From: Pseudomonas migulae
GTDB taxonomy: Bacteria; Pseudomonadota; Gammaproteobacteria; Pseudomonadales; Pseudomonadaceae
Direction of reading: 5' to 3'
Length of the DNA stretch: 64,000 nt
Assembly: GCF_024169315.1 (NCBI RefSeq)
Contig: NZ_JALJWR010000001.1
Span: 5,940,501 to 6,004,500 of the forward strand
Position 1 is the stretch's first letter. The number at the start of each line of letters is the position of its first letter. Shown here piece by piece: positions 6,366 through 15,829 of the stretch. A program made the position numbers and the translations under genes. The notes under the pieces are model-generated. The model was not told the DNA's origin, searched no databases, and was given only the letters and a program-made list of their open reading frames with translations.

Positions 6366-8417
6366 ATGCTCAATGTGTTTTTGCGCAACATCGGCGCTCG
6401 CCCGGAGCTGCTGATCCTGACACTCATGGTGATGATCATCGCCATGCTGATCATTCCGCTGCCGACGGCGTTGGTAGATTTTCTCATCGGCCTGAACATC
6501 GTCATTTCGCTGCTGGTGTTCATGGGTTCGTTCTACATCGAACGCATCCTCAGCTTCTCGACGTTCCCGGCGTTGCTGCTGCTGACCACCCTGTTTCGCC
6601 TGGCGCTGTCGATCAGCACCAGCCGCCTGATCCTGAGCCAGGCCGATGCGGGCGAGATCATCGCGTCCTTCGGTGAGTTCGTGATCGGCGAAAGCCTCGT
6701 TGTCGGCTTCGTGATCTTTTCCATTGTCACCATTGTCCAGTTTATCGTGATCACCAAAGGCTCGGAGCGGGTCGCCGAAGTCGCGGCGCGCTTCTCGCTG
6801 GACGGCATGCCGGGCAAGCAAATGAGCATCGACGGCGACCTCAAGGCCGGCGCCATCACGGCCGAGGAAGCCAAGGAAAAACGCAGCGTGCTGGAGCGTG
6901 AAAGCCAGTTGTATGGCTCCTTCGACGGCGCGATGAAGTTCATCAAGGGCGATGCGATCGCCGGCATCATCATTATCTTCGTTAACTTCATCGGCGGCAT
7001 GGCGATCGGTGTCGGGCAAATGGGCATGGACATGTCCACGGCCTTGTCGACCTACACCTTGCTGACCATCGGCGACGGCCTGGTCGCGCAGATTCCGGCG
7101 TTGCTGATCGCCATTGGCGCCGGCTTCATCGTGACGCGGGTCAACGGTGACGACAGCAACCTGGGACGCAACATGCTCGCGCAGATGCTGGGCAATCCGT
7201 TCGTGATGGGCGTCACGGCGCTGCTGGCGGTGGGGGTCGGTCTGCTTCCCGGTTTCCCGCTGATGACGTTTCTGCCGATTGCCGCGGTGCTGGCGCTGGT
7301 GGTGTTTACCCGGCATCGAAAGGCTTCCAGGGTCGCGGGCGACGGTGAAAGCCGGGCCGCAGACACCGGGCAAGACGCGCTGCAATCCGGATCGGGATTG
7401 CTCGATGACGTCGATAACATCGCCACCGAAACCATCCCCTTGATGCTGCTGGTGCCCACGTCGCAACTGGACGCGTTGAACAAAGCCCGTTGGGCGGCGC
7501 GTTTTCGCAGTCAGTTTTTCGTCGACTACGGCTTGCGCATACCCGAAGCGCAGTTGCGCGCCAGCGAGGCGTTGCAGGCTCATCAAGTGGCGGTGCTGAT
7601 CAATGAAGTGCGTGCCGAACAGTTCGATATCCATTTCGATCACTGGCGTCTGCTCGACTATTCGCCGGACCTTGAGCCCCTGGGTTTTGCCCTGGTGCGC
7701 GGCAACGACAGCAATCGCTTGGGCGGTGTCTGGGTCAACGCCGTCGACAAGGAGCGAGTGCAACAGCTGGGCTATCAACTGCGTCCGGCAGACGAAGAAT
7801 GCTACCGCTGCCTCGTCACGTTGCTGGCGCGCAACATCCAGGAGTTTTTCGGCGTGCAGGAAACCAAGCAGCTGCTCGACGAAATGGAATCCCGTTATCC
7901 CGATCTGCTCAAGGAAGTGTATCGCCACGTCACGGTGCAGAAGATCGCCGAGGTGCTGCAGCGCCTGATCGCTGAGCGCATTTCCGTGCGCAACATGAAG
8001 CTGATCCTGGAGTCGCTGGCCCATTGGGCGTCGCGGGAAAAGGACGTGCTGGCGCTGGTCGAGCACGTTCGCGGAGCGATGGCGCGCTACATCAGCAACA
8101 AATTCGCCCACGGCAACGACTTGCGCGTCCTGCTGTTATCGCCGGAATTCGAAGAGGTGGTGCGCCGGGGCATCCGGCAAACCTCGGGCGGCAGTTTCAT
8201 CAACCTGGAACCGGCCGAGTCGGAAGAGCTGATGGACCGCCTGAGTGTCGGCCTGGACAGCCTGCACATTGCGCACAAGGACATGGTGCTGCTGTGTTCG
8301 GTCGATGTGCGGCGCTACATCAAGAAACTGATCGAGGGGCGGTTTCGGGAGCTGGATGTCATGTCGTTCGGCGAAATCTCCGAGACCATCTCGGTCAATG
8401 TCATCAAGACCCTCTGA
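6366..8417 (+). CDS. invA: InvA, major export gate protein (SctV)
   Basis: 683 residues. The N-terminal half is a multi-helix membrane domain with the FHIPEP-family signature (EVAARFSLDGMPGKQM). The C-terminal cytoplasmic domain (about 360-683) forms the nonameric ring that receives chaperone-substrate complexes. Size and motif agree with Salmonella InvA (about 685 residues). It has its own start after a 23-base gap from invE. A long opposite-strand reading frame over this gene is a high-GC shadow. Confidence 0.97.
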   Translation: MLNVFLRNIGARPELLILTLMVMIIAMLIIPLPTALVDFLIGLNIVISLLVFMGSFYIERILSFSTFPALLLLTTLFRLALSISTSRLILSQADAGEIIASFGEFVIGESLVVGFVIFSIVTIVQFIVITKGSERVAEVAARFSLDGMPGKQMSIDGDLKAGAITAEEAKEKRSVLERESQLYGSFDGAMKFIKGDAIAGIIIIFVNFIGGMAIGVGQMGMDMSTALSTYTLLTIGDGLVAQIPALLIAIGAGFIVTRVNGDDSNLGRNMLAQMLGNPFVMGVTALLAVGVGLLPGFPLMTFLPIAAVLALVVFTRHRKASRVAGDGESRAADTGQDALQSGSGLLDDVDNIATETIPLMLLVPTSQLDALNKARWAARFRSQFFVDYGLRIPEAQLRASEALQAHQVAVLINEVRAEQFDIHFDHWRLLDYSPDLEPLGFALVRGNDSNRLGGVWVNAVDKERVQQLGYQLRPADEECYRCLVTLLARNIQEFFGVQETKQLLDEMESRYPDLLKEVYRHVTVQKIAEVLQRLIAERISVRNMKLILESLAHWASREKDVLALVEHVRGAMARYISNKFAHGNDLRVLLLSPEFEEVVRRGIRQTSGGSFINLEPAESEELMDRLSVGLDSLHIAHKDMVLLCSVDVRRYIKKLIEGRFRELDVMSFGEISETISVNVIKTL

Positions 8418-8430
8418 GGAAACCCTGTAA

Positions 8431-8838
8431 ATGATACCGATCGATATTGCCGACCTGTTGCGTGAAGCCCTGCGACACAGCGGCTGCGTAGACAGCCAGA
8501 TAGGACACTTCGACGGCCACAGCACCATTGAGATGCAGATGAAAAACCTGCCCGATGTCAGCGTGGCCGTGGTGGAGGGCGATGTGTGGATCTGGGCCGA
8601 GGTCGCGCAGGCTAGCCCAAACGTCATGAACCATTGCGCCTTCGAATTGATGCAGTTCTTGCTGGAAGGCAATGCTTTTTCTCGCACCGGGCAACTGCAC
8701 CTGTGCGAAGTTCAGGGGCAGCTCGAATTGCGCTTGATGGCCAATGATCACGCCCTGGGTGACGCCGAGCATTTCGCACAAGCCCTGGATGCTTTTGTGC
8801 AGTCGATTGAAACGCTGTGCGAACTGTTGCGCCGATGA
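8431..8838 (+). CDS. invB: InvB-type secretion chaperone (Spa15 family)
   Basis: 135 residues, the same length as Salmonella InvB, acidic and lying between the SctV and SctN genes as in SPI-1. The family makes dimers that bind the N-terminal chaperone-binding domain of several effectors (SipA, SopE and SopA in Salmonella, known from those systems). No SipA-type gene is visible here, so its clients must be encoded elsewhere or be the protein at 26706-28259. The stop overlaps the invC start. Confidence 0.85.
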   Translation: MIPIDIADLLREALRHSGCVDSQIGHFDGHSTIEMQMKNLPDVSVAVVEGDVWIWAEVAQASPNVMNHCAFELMQFLLEGNAFSRTGQLHLCEVQGQLELRLMANDHALGDAEHFAQALDAFVQSIETLCELLRR

Positions 8839-10121
8839 GCATCCGGCTGGAACGGCAGGCCGCCCATCCCTTGCGCTTGAGCGGTCCTTTGATAGAAGCG
8901 GCGCTGGACAATGTGGTGGTCGGCGAAGTCTGCGAAGTGCGTCGCCATTGGCGTTCGCCGCAGGTGGTGGCGAGGGCGCAAGTCATCGGCTTCAAACCCG
9001 GCGCCGTCCTGCTCAGTTTGCTCGGCGATGCCAAAGGCTTGTCCAGGGAGTCGATGATCGTCCCGACGGGCTCGACATTGCGCCTGAGTTGCAGCGATGC
9101 ATTGCTGGGCAGCGTCGTCGATCCACAGGGCAATATCGTCGAGCGACTGGCACCGTCGACAGCCTTTGAGCAGCAGGATTATCCGGTGGATGCCGACCCG
9201 CCGTCGTACCACCAGCGCCGGCCAGTAGCCGAGCCATTGAGCACCGGGATTCGCGTCATCGATGGCTTGCTGACCTGCGGTGTCGGTCAGCGAATCGGTA
9301 TTTTTGCCGCGGCCGGGTCCGGTAAAACGACGTTGATCAACATGCTGATCAGCCACACCGATGCGGACGTATTCGTCATTGGCCTGATCGGCGAACGCGG
9401 GCGTGAAGTGACCGAGTTCATTGAGCATCTGCGCCAATCCACGAAGCGATCACGCTGCGTGGTGGTGTATGCCACGTCGGATTTTTCCTCGGTGGACCGC
9501 TGCAATTCGGCGCTGCAGGCGACGGCCATCGCCGAGTATTTTCGCGACCAGGGCCAGCGTGTCGTGCTGTTGCTGGACTCGTTGACCCGTTACGCCCGCG
9601 CTCGCCGCGACCTGGCCCTTGCCGCGGGTGAAGCGCCGGCAAGGCGCGGTTATCCGGCGTCGGTATTCGATGCCTTGCCACGTTTGCTGGAGCGGCCCGG
9701 CGTGACGGCTTCCGGCAGCATTACCGCCTGGTACACGGTCCTGCTCGAGAGTGACGATGAGCCGGACCCGATCGCCGAGGAGATTCGCTCGATTCTCGAC
9801 GGCCATGTCTACCTCAGTCGTGCCCTGGCGGCCAAAGGTCATTACCCGGCGATCGATGTCTTGCGCAGCGTCAGTCGCGTGGCAACGCAAGTCACCAGCG
9901 CGCAGGTGCAGCAACTGGCGGCGTCGACCCGGGAAACACTGACGCGCCTGGAGCAGTTGCAGATTTTCCTCGACATGGGCGAATACACCCAGGGCGCCGA
10001 TGCCGACAACGACCAGGCTCTGCGGCGGCGTGAAGCCTTGACTCGGTGGTTGCGTCAGCCGACGGACGAGTGTTGCGAACCTGAGGAAACATTGCGGAGC
10101 CTCAATGAACTCATTGCCTGA
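8835..10121 (+). CDS. invC: InvC, type III secretion ATPase (SctN)
   Basis: 428 residues from ATG 8835, which overlaps the invB stop. Walker A is AAAGSGKTT with Lys164; Walker B is [17 protein letters not shown] with Asp248. The family hexamer releases chaperones and unfolds substrates at the base of the export gate, and resembles F1 beta subunits. Length agrees with Salmonella InvC (about 431). The C-terminal 17 bases overlap invI. Confidence 0.97.
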   Translation: MSIRLERQAAHPLRLSGPLIEAALDNVVVGEVCEVRRHWRSPQVVARAQVIGFKPGAVLLSLLGDAKGLSRESMIVPTGSTLRLSCSDALLGSVVDPQGNIVERLAPSTAFEQQDYPVDADPPSYHQRRPVAEPLSTGIRVIDGLLTCGVGQRIGIFAAAGSGKTTLINMLISHTDADVFVIGLIGERGREVTEFIEHLRQSTKRSRCVVVYATSDFSSVDRCNSALQATAIAEYFRDQGQRVVLLLDSLTRYARARRDLALAAGEAPARRGYPASVFDALPRLLERPGVTASGSITAWYTVLLESDDEPDPIAEEIRSILDGHVYLSRALAAKGHYPAIDVLRSVSRVATQVTSAQVQQLAASTRETLTRLEQLQIFLDMGEYTQGADADNDQALRRREALTRWLRQPTDECCEPEETLRSLNELIA

Positions 10122-10560
10122 CCGGCGACGCCTGTTGGCGTTCAGCCAGTTCCGTCAGCAACGCGGTGAACAGGCCGTGCTGCGCACACAGCAACAGTTG
10201 CAACCGCTGCGGCGGGAACTCATCGGTTTCGAGGGGCAAGCGGCCTCGCTGCAAAACCTGCTGGCCAGCCATCGCGCCACCGATTGCGTTCTGGATCACG
10301 GGCAATTATTGGCGCTGCTGCGAACCCAGGCGGTCATCCGGCGACAGATTGATCTGGTGCGCCTCGAACGCGACCGCGTGGACGGGGAGTGCAGGCAGCT
10401 TGAGCAGTCGTTGCAAGCGCAACGCGAGCAACTGCGTGGGCTGCAACGCAAACACGACAAATACCAACGGTCGGTGCAGCAACTGTTGCGCGCGCAACGG
10501 CTTGAGCAGGTGCGCCGGGAAGAACGGGAGATAGAAGAGATGACCGGAGTACGGCGATGA
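10105..10560 (+). CDS. invI: InvI/SpaM, central stalk protein (SctO)
   Basis: 151 residues, highly charged and rich in Gln, Arg and Leu, predicted almost entirely helical (two long antiparallel coiled-coil helices). Sequence similarity in this family is low; position between the ATPase and the ruler, together with size and composition, identifies it. By family knowledge SctO inserts into the SctN hexamer and links it to the SctV ring. It overlaps invC by 17 bases and spaN by 4 bases. Confidence 0.85.
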   Translation: MNSLPDRRRLLAFSQFRQQRGEQAVLRTQQQLQPLRRELIGFEGQAASLQNLLASHRATDCVLDHGQLLALLRTQAVIRRQIDLVRLERDRVDGECRQLEQSLQAQREQLRGLQRKHDKYQRSVQQLLRAQRLEQVRREEREIEEMTGVRR

Positions 10561-11570
10561 AAAATGTTCCTGCGGTTTCACCGATATCGACTCTCGTGCA
10601 GGAGCCCGCTATCGAGGGGTGTATGGATGAACTGCACGAAACGCTTGTGCCAGTGCAAGAAGATGAGCTGCCGCAAGGTGTGCTGGATTTGCTGGTGACG
10701 TTGAACGTGCATCATCGAGCCGAGGTGCTGGTCCCTTTGGGCGTTCAAGGTTCAGATCGTAGTGGTGTGGTCGAACGCCTTCGCCAGCAGGTCGAATCGT
10801 CGCCCCTTCGCTCCCACAAGGAAGCTCATTCCCAAGTGGGCGATCAGGGTCTAAATCGTCGTGGTTTGGACACACGTCTTCGCGAGCAGGTCGAATCGTC
10901 GCCCCTTCGCTCCCATAGGGAAGCTCATTCCAATGTGGGTGATCAGGGTCTGGATCGTCGTGGTCTGGACACGCGCCTTCGCGAGCAGACGCGCTCCCAC
11001 ACTGGAATGCGTTTCCCTGTGGGAGCGAGCTTGCTCGCGAAGGCGGCCGAACAGACGCCGATCAACGCACAAGGTTCACCGCGAGTGTCCACCGAATCGT
11101 CTTCAACCACGCCTGAAACGCTGCCCGTCGAGCGCGCGACCAACGTCAGTACACCGACAACCCTCGCCGTCGACGCGCCCCCACCCGAAGCGTTGATGAA
11201 CCTTCACAACGCACGCCATGCACTGTCCGCCGCACCGGTTTCCATCCCCTTGCCTGCGACGCCAATACCCAAGCCCGCCCTCGACATAAAGATCGAAACG
11301 CTGCCCGGTTCCAGCCCCGGCCTGTTGCAGGTGCCCTTCAACAAAGGTGCCGCCAGCGGCCAGGTGACGATTACCCGAGTGCCCGACGAGCTCACTCAAC
11401 ACCTGCTGGTCAGCCCGAGCAACACCCTGGTCTTCGAACAACTCAAGGCACCTTTTGAACAGGCTCCGGATCTCGGCTGGCAGCTAGCCGATGACGGTGG
11501 CGAGCAGCACCAAGGCTCCCGTCAATCGCCGGATGAGGAGCAGACGGAACAACAGGACCTTCCCGCATGA
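10557..11570 (+). CDS. spaN: SpaN/InvJ, needle-length ruler (SctP), with in-frame REP-derived insert
   Basis: 337 residues. The C-terminal part (about 215-337, including GQVTITRVPDELTQHLLVSP) has the look of the T3S4 substrate-switching domain. By family knowledge SctP is secreted while the needle grows, and its length sets needle length. Residues 75-107 and 108-140 are two near-identical 33-residue units encoded by 99-bp tandem repeats. Residues 141 to about 163 are a REP doublet read as protein (SHTGMRFPVGASLLAKA). Without this segment the protein would be about 245 residues. Identification rests mainly on position and the C-terminus. Confidence 0.82.
   Translation: MKNVPAVSPISTLVQEPAIEGCMDELHETLVPVQEDELPQGVLDLLVTLNVHHRAEVLVPLGVQGSDRSGVVERLRQQVESSPLRSHKEAHSQVGDQGLNRRGLDTRLREQVESSPLRSHREAHSNVGDQGLDRRGLDTRLREQTRSHTGMRFPVGASLLAKAAEQTPINAQGSPRVSTESSSTTPETLPVERATNVSTPTTLAVDAPPPEALMNLHNARHALSAAPVSIPLPATPIPKPALDIKIETLPGSSPGLLQVPFNKGAASGQVTITRVPDELTQHLLVSPSNTLVFEQLKAPFEQAPDLGWQLADDGGEQHQGSRQSPDEEQTEQQDLPA
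10779..10976 (+). repeat. Two 99-bp in-frame tandem repeats inside spaN
   Basis: Units at 10779-10877 and 10878-10976 are nearly identical and exactly 33 codons long, starting on a codon boundary. Peptides begin LRQQVESSPLRSHKEAH and LREQVESSPLRSHREAH and end GLDTR. A partial, more diverged copy of the 3' part lies just before (about 10740-10778). Each unit contains degenerate REP arms (CCTTCGCGAGCA, GCTCCCA). Confidence 0.93.
10976..11044 (+). repeat. REP doublet (family 1) translated within spaN
   Basis: Inverted arms CCTTCGCGAGCA...CGCTCCCACA and TGTGGGAGCGAGCTTGCTCG, the same element otherwise found between genes in this window. Here it is read in frame without a stop codon. Confidence 0.88.
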
Positions 11571-12490
11571 GAGCGCTGACGTTGCGCCGCGTCGACGCTT
11601 CGGCGCGCGCCCGCACGCAAGCAGTCCAGCGCTGGTGCCGCGCCGGTCACGGTGCCGGAGTGGGCAGACCGGATCGACAGTCCGGCTACTTAAGGTTTTG
11701 TGCCCGTGGAAATGCAGGGGACTGGCAGGGCCTGATCATGGCCCGCGACTGGCTGGATCGTGCGTTACCGCAGTTGCGCTCATTGCTGATCGTCGAGTGC
11801 CCGGAGGCGAGCATCGTCGAGTTGTTCCGGGCGGTGCCGCGACCTCTGCCGATGGTGGGCGAGCTGTCCTGTCAAGCGCTGGTCGACCTCCAATTGATCG
11901 CCCCGGCAGAACTGCCGACGCACGATTTGCCCTGGTTCGACACGGCTCATGGGCGAGTGTGGGTGACGCAGTTGCCACCGACGCAGGCTTCCAATGGCTC
12001 GCTTGGACCAGCGTCATGGCTGGCTGATTTGCCGCTGCGCCTGCAACTGCTGCTGGGCTTCAGTCACCTGCGTCACGCTCGGTTGGAGCCGGGCGATGTC
12101 CTGCGCATCATCCACCGGACAGACCAGTGTCTGTTGGCCAATCGATGCATCGGCGTGTTCACGTTCACTGAAGAGGGATTACACATGCAATCGACACTTG
12201 CCGATTCAAATCAACAGGTCGCTGCAGAAGCTGACGCAGACGTCGAACTCAGTGCGCTGCCGGTACGTCTTGAGTTCCTGCTCGGCACCCATGAGACCGA
12301 TCTTGGGACGCTGTCACGGATCATCGATGGTCAGCTCATTCCGCTGGCAGCCGATGCCGCGCGGCACATCGAAATTCGCGCCAACGGCAAGTGCGTGGCC
12401 CGTGGGGAACTGGTGCAGCTGGACGAGCAGTTGGGTGTGGAGTTGCTCGAGGTTTATCGCGACACCTTATCGGAATCAGGCGATGAATGA
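11567..12490 (+). CDS. spaO: SpaO, cytoplasmic sorting platform / C-ring protein (SctQ)
   Basis: 307 residues (Salmonella SpaO about 303). The C-terminal third carries a SPOA domain (about 205-305; VRLEFLLGTHETDLGTLSRI, QLDEQLGVELLEV). By family knowledge SpaO with OrgA, OrgB and InvC forms the pods that load substrates. ATG 11567 overlaps the spaN stop by 4 bases, and the 3' end overlaps spaP by 8 bases. A strong internal start at 12185 would give a second, short product (separate entry). Confidence 0.92.
   Translation: MRALTLRRVDASARARTQAVQRWCRAGHGAGVGRPDRQSGYLRFCARGNAGDWQGLIMARDWLDRALPQLRSLLIVECPEASIVELFRAVPRPLPMVGELSCQALVDLQLIAPAELPTHDLPWFDTAHGRVWVTQLPPTQASNGSLGPASWLADLPLRLQLLLGFSHLRHARLEPGDVLRIIHRTDQCLLANRCIGVFTFTEEGLHMQSTLADSNQQVAAEADADVELSALPVRLEFLLGTHETDLGTLSRIIDGQLIPLAADAARHIEIRANGKCVARGELVQLDEQLGVELLEVYRDTLSESGDE
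12185..12490 (+). CDS. Predicted short SpaO product from an internal start (SpaO-S)
   Basis: Met at 12185 is preceded by GAGGG with a 7-base spacer and opens a 101-residue product covering the C-terminal SPOA domain. In Salmonella and related systems SctQ is known to give such a C-terminal product by internal translation, and it assembles with full-length protein. The matching size and site suggest the same here; no expression data are available. Confidence 0.6.
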   Translation: MQSTLADSNQQVAAEADADVELSALPVRLEFLLGTHETDLGTLSRIIDGQLIPLAADAARHIEIRANGKCVARGELVQLDEQLGVELLEVYRDTLSESGDE

Positions 12491-13142
12491 CGTCTCGCTG
12501 ATTGCACTGCTGGCGTTCGCATCACTCCTGCCTTTCCTGGTGGCCGCCGGAACCTGCTACATCAAGTTTTCCATCGTGTTTGTCATCGTGCGCAACGCGC
12601 TGGGTTTACAGCAGGTGCCGTCGAACATGACCCTCAATGCGGTCGCCCTGATGCTGGCGATTTTCGTGATGACGCCGGTGATGAAGCAGGGGTATGGCTA
12701 TTACAAGGAAGAAGCGGTGGCCTTCACCGACATCGAGTCGGTGGTGGACTTCGCCGAGAACGGTCTGGGTGGCTACAAGGATTACTTGCGCAAGTACACC
12801 GATCCTGAACTGGCCCTGTTCTTCGAACGTGCACAAGCGGTTCAGGGGGATTCCGAGGACAGTCTGCCGGCCGATGAACAACTCACGCCTTCCTTGTTTT
12901 CGCTGTTGCCGGCCTATGCACTGAGTGAAATCAAAAGCGCGTTCAAGATCGGTTTTTACCTGTACTTGCCGTTCGTGATTGTTGACCTGGTGATCTCCAG
13001 CATCCTGCTGGCGTTGGGCATGATGATGATGAGCCCGGTGATCATTTCGGTGCCGATCAAACTCGTGTTGTTTGTCGCGCTGGACGGCTGGGCGTTGCTG
13101 TCGACTGGTCTGGTGAAGCAGTACCTGACGTTACTGGCATAG
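12483..13142 (+). CDS. spaP: SpaP, export apparatus membrane protein (SctR)
   Basis: 219 residues from ATG 12483, inside the end of spaO. It has the conserved SctR features: N-terminal [41 protein letters not shown] and a final [14 protein letters not shown], with four membrane segments. Five copies form the core of the export gate with SpaQ and SpaR. The longer upstream frame is out of family and rejected. Confidence 0.96.
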   Translation: MNDVSLIALLAFASLLPFLVAAGTCYIKFSIVFVIVRNALGLQQVPSNMTLNAVALMLAIFVMTPVMKQGYGYYKEEAVAFTDIESVVDFAENGLGGYKDYLRKYTDPELALFFERAQAVQGDSEDSLPADEQLTPSLFSLLPAYALSEIKSAFKIGFYLYLPFVIVDLVISSILLALGMMMMSPVIISVPIKLVLFVALDGWALLSTGLVKQYLTLLA

Positions 13143-13152
13143 GGGCGTCGAC

Positions 13153-13407
13153 ATGAACGATCTGGTCTATGCCGGCAACAAAACCCTGTACCTGATTCTG
13201 TTGATGGTGGCCTGGCCGATCATTGTCGCCACGGTGGTTGGCCTGGTGGTCGGGTTGATCCAGACCGTGACCCAGTTGCAGGAGCAGACATTGCCGTTCG
13301 GTTTCAAACTGCTGGCGGTCGCGGCGTGCCTGTTTCTGCTCTCGGGTTGGTACGGCGAAACCCTGCTCGATTTCAGCCGTGAAGTCATCCGCCTGGCATT
13401 GGGTTAG
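13153..13407 (+). CDS. spaQ: SpaQ, export apparatus membrane protein (SctS)
   Basis: 84 residues with two membrane helices ([20 protein letters not shown] and [20 protein letters not shown]). The conserved [16 protein letters not shown] loop lies between them. Four copies wrap the SctR/SctT core. It starts 10 bases after spaP and ends 4 bases before spaR. Confidence 0.96.
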   Translation: MNDLVYAGNKTLYLILLMVAWPIIVATVVGLVVGLIQTVTQLQEQTLPFGFKLLAVAACLFLLSGWYGETLLDFSREVIRLALG

Positions 13408-13411
13408 ACCG

Positions 13412-14218
13412 ATGTCGGTGACGCTGTTTTTCGATCTGTACGCGTTGTTCGCGGCGGCGATCCTGGGGTTCGCGCGCCTGGCACCGATTTTTTTCATGTT
13501 GCCGTTTCTCAACAGCGGCGTGCTGACCGGAGCACCGCGGCAGGCCGTCATCGTGCTGGTGGCGTTGGGGTTCTGGAGCTATGTCGGGGTGCCGTTGCCG
13601 CGCCTCGACGGCTTGGCCTTCTTTGGCTTGCTGCTGCGCGAGGCCGGCATTGGCGTCCTGCTGGGCTGCCTGCTGTGCTGGCCGTTCTGGGTGTTGCACG
13701 CGATGGGCAACCTGATCGACAACCAGCGCGGGGCAATGCTCAGCAGTACGGTGGACCCGGCCAACGGCGTCGATACCTCGGAGCTGGCGAACTTTCTTCA
13801 ACTGTTTGCCGCGGCTGTTTATCTCGAAGGCGGCGGCATGCTGTTGATGCTCGAAACCGTCGGCCACAGTTATCGCATTTGCGCGCCGGTCAGCGGCTGC
13901 GCGGTGCACCTGTCAGCGGTGTTCAGCTTGCTGGATGCATTGGTGAGCAAGACCCTGGTGATCAGCGCGCCGGTGGTGGCGACGCTGCTGGTCAGCGAGG
14001 CGCTGCTTGGCTTGCTCTCGCGCTACGCGCCGCAAATGAACGCGTTCTCGGTGTCGCTGACGGTGAAGAGCCTGGTGGCACTGGTGGTGCTGATGCTGTA
14101 TTTCGGCGTGCACCTGCCCGATGAAGTCCTGCGCATGGGCAGCAAAACCCAGGCACTGGAGCACTATCTCGGGAGCGACGGGGAGGGTGGCGATGTCGTC
14201 CAGCGCCTCGAAGACTGA
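13412..14218 (+). CDS. spaR: SpaR, export apparatus membrane protein (SctT)
   Basis: 268 residues from ATG 13412, with six or more hydrophobic segments and the family stretch GNLIDNQRGAMLSSTVDPANG. One copy completes the SctR5-S4-T1 export gate. A Met further upstream in the same frame lies inside spaQ and is not used. The 3' end overlaps spaS by 26 bases, which implies coupled translation. Confidence 0.95.
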   Translation: MSVTLFFDLYALFAAAILGFARLAPIFFMLPFLNSGVLTGAPRQAVIVLVALGFWSYVGVPLPRLDGLAFFGLLLREAGIGVLLGCLLCWPFWVLHAMGNLIDNQRGAMLSSTVDPANGVDTSELANFLQLFAAAVYLEGGGMLLMLETVGHSYRICAPVSGCAVHLSAVFSLLDALVSKTLVISAPVVATLLVSEALLGLLSRYAPQMNAFSVSLTVKSLVALVVLMLYFGVHLPDEVLRMGSKTQALEHYLGSDGEGGDVVQRLED

Positions 14219-15227
14219 GAAACCCACCTCCAAGAAACTGCGGGATGCGGCACGCAAAGGGCAGACGTTCAAGGCCAAGGATCTGGTAGTCACCTGCCTG
14301 ACCTTGTGCGGCATCACCTACATGGTGTTCAACAGTTCGCTGCTGGACGTCATGGAGGTTTACCGGCGCATTATCGCCAGTGACTTCGACGCCGACCTGC
14401 AAAAGTACTCGGCGATGCTGGTGATGGTCGGGCTCAAGGCGCTGCTGCCGCTGCTGCTGGTGTGCGTCTTGACCAGCGCGTTGCCGGCGTTGCTGCAAAG
14501 CGGGTTTGCGCTGGCCAGCGAAGCCCTGAAGCTGAACCTCGGGGCGCTGAACCCGATCAATGGTTTCAAAAAACTGTTCAGCATGCGCACGGTCAAGGAC
14601 ACGGTCAAAGCGCTGTTGTACCTGGGCAGTTTTGCCATGGCGCTGTGGATCGTCTGGGTCACGCAGCGGCAACTGCTGTTCGCCCAGCTGTTTGCCCAGG
14701 CACCGGAGCTGTTCGCGATCTGGGGGCACCTGCTGCTGGTGCTGGTGTTGGCGTTTCTCGGTTGCGTGCTGCTGATCGTGGTGCTCGATGCGCTCAGCGA
14801 ATACTGGCTGTTCATGAAAGACCAGATGATGGACAAGGACTCGGTCAAGCGCGAACACAAGGAGCAGGACGGCAACCCGGAAATCAAGGGCCGTCGACGC
14901 GACCTCCATCGGGAGCTGCTGTCGGAGCAGGTCAAATCCGATGTGCGCAGCTCGCGGATGATCATCGCCAACCCCACTCACATTGCCATCGGCGTGTATT
15001 TCCGCCCGGAAATCACCGTGCTGCCGTTCATCTCGTTGATGGAAACCAACCAACGCGCCCTGGCCGTTCGAGCGTATGCCAAAGAGGTCGGCGTGCCCGT
15101 GATCAATGACATCGCACTGGCCCGACGGATCTTCAAGACCCACCAGCGCTACAGCTTCCTCCAGGTGCAGGAAGTCGAAGAAGTCCTGCGCCTGTTGATC
15201 TGGCTCGAGCAAGTCGAGCAGGCCTGA
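14193..15227 (+). CDS. spaS: SpaS, autoproteolytic export switch protein (SctU)
   Basis: 344 residues from ATG 14193. There are four N-terminal membrane helices, then a cytoplasmic domain with the self-cleaving NPTH motif at residues 260-263 (MIIANPTHIAIGVYF). Cleavage between Asn and Pro permits the switch from needle to translocator export, together with SpaN. It is the last gene of the inv-spa block; a 117-base gap follows before sicA. Confidence 0.96.
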   Translation: MSSSASKTEKPTSKKLRDAARKGQTFKAKDLVVTCLTLCGITYMVFNSSLLDVMEVYRRIIASDFDADLQKYSAMLVMVGLKALLPLLLVCVLTSALPALLQSGFALASEALKLNLGALNPINGFKKLFSMRTVKDTVKALLYLGSFAMALWIVWVTQRQLLFAQLFAQAPELFAIWGHLLLVLVLAFLGCVLLIVVLDALSEYWLFMKDQMMDKDSVKREHKEQDGNPEIKGRRRDLHRELLSEQVKSDVRSSRMIIANPTHIAIGVYFRPEITVLPFISLMETNQRALAVRAYAKEVGVPVINDIALARRIFKTHQRYSFLQVQEVEEVLRLLIWLEQVEQA

Positions 15228-15344
15228 TCCCCCTTTCTTTATCCATCCCGTCGTTGGCATGAGCGCAATTTGGCAGCGTGCCTGCCGGCGCTTTGGCTCA
15301 ATGCATTCGTCAGCGGCGCTGACGTTTTTTCAGGAGTGTGGCTG

Positions 15345-15827
15345 ATGAGTCGCAACAACCAACAAGACGAGCAAATCGCTCTGGACATCGTGGATGCCGT
15401 GCTGGCAGGTGCGCCGTTAAAGGACGTGCAGGGCATCAGCGACGAGCACATGGACGGTCTCTATGCCTTTGCTTTCCAGTTTTATGAACAGGGACGGCTG
15501 GACGATGCCGAGAAGTTCTTCCACTTCCTGTGCATCTACGACTTTTACAACAGCCAGTACTGGCTGGGACTGGCGGCGGTGCACCAGCTCAAGCAGAACC
15601 ATCAGAAAGCGATCGACCTGTACGCCATCGCCTTCGCCCAGGGCAAGAACGACTACCGACCGATGTTCTACAGCGGTCAGTGCCAGCTCGCCCTGGGCAA
15701 GATCGGCAAGGCCCGATTGTGTTTCGAGTACGTACTCGAGCAGGCCACGGAAGAGGACCTGCGCAAACAGGCCCGGGTGTATCTCGACACCCTGGCTCAC
15801 ATTGAAAAGGACTGTTCGGAGGACTGA
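15345..15827 (+). CDS. sicA: SicA, TPR chaperone of the translocators
   Basis: 160 residues (Salmonella SicA about 165) with tetratricopeptide repeats (YAFAFQFYEQGRLDDAEKFF, YWLGLAAVHQLKQNHQKAID). CAGGAG lies 8-9 bases before ATG 15345. By family knowledge it keeps SipB and SipC soluble and apart, and when free it acts with InvF as a co-activator. It heads the sip block after a 117-base gap in which I could not pick out a convincing promoter. Only 2 bases separate it from sipB. Confidence 0.94.
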   Translation: MSRNNQQDEQIALDIVDAVLAGAPLKDVQGISDEHMDGLYAFAFQFYEQGRLDDAEKFFHFLCIYDFYNSQYWLGLAAVHQLKQNHQKAIDLYAIAFAQGKNDYRPMFYSGQCQLALGKIGKARLCFEYVLEQATEEDLRKQARVYLDTLAHIEKDCSED

Positions 15828-15829
15828 AC

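Noticed and set aside
6294..8111. 605-residue open frame on the minus strand
   Set aside because: It lies fully opposite invA and is rich in His, Gln and Arg, the usual product of reading a high-GC gene backwards; invA has clear family motifs.
10779..10976. 99-bp repeats considered as a CRISPR-like or minisatellite array
   Set aside because: There are only two full adjacent units without spacers, exactly 33 codons each and in frame with spaN; the content derives from REP sequence.
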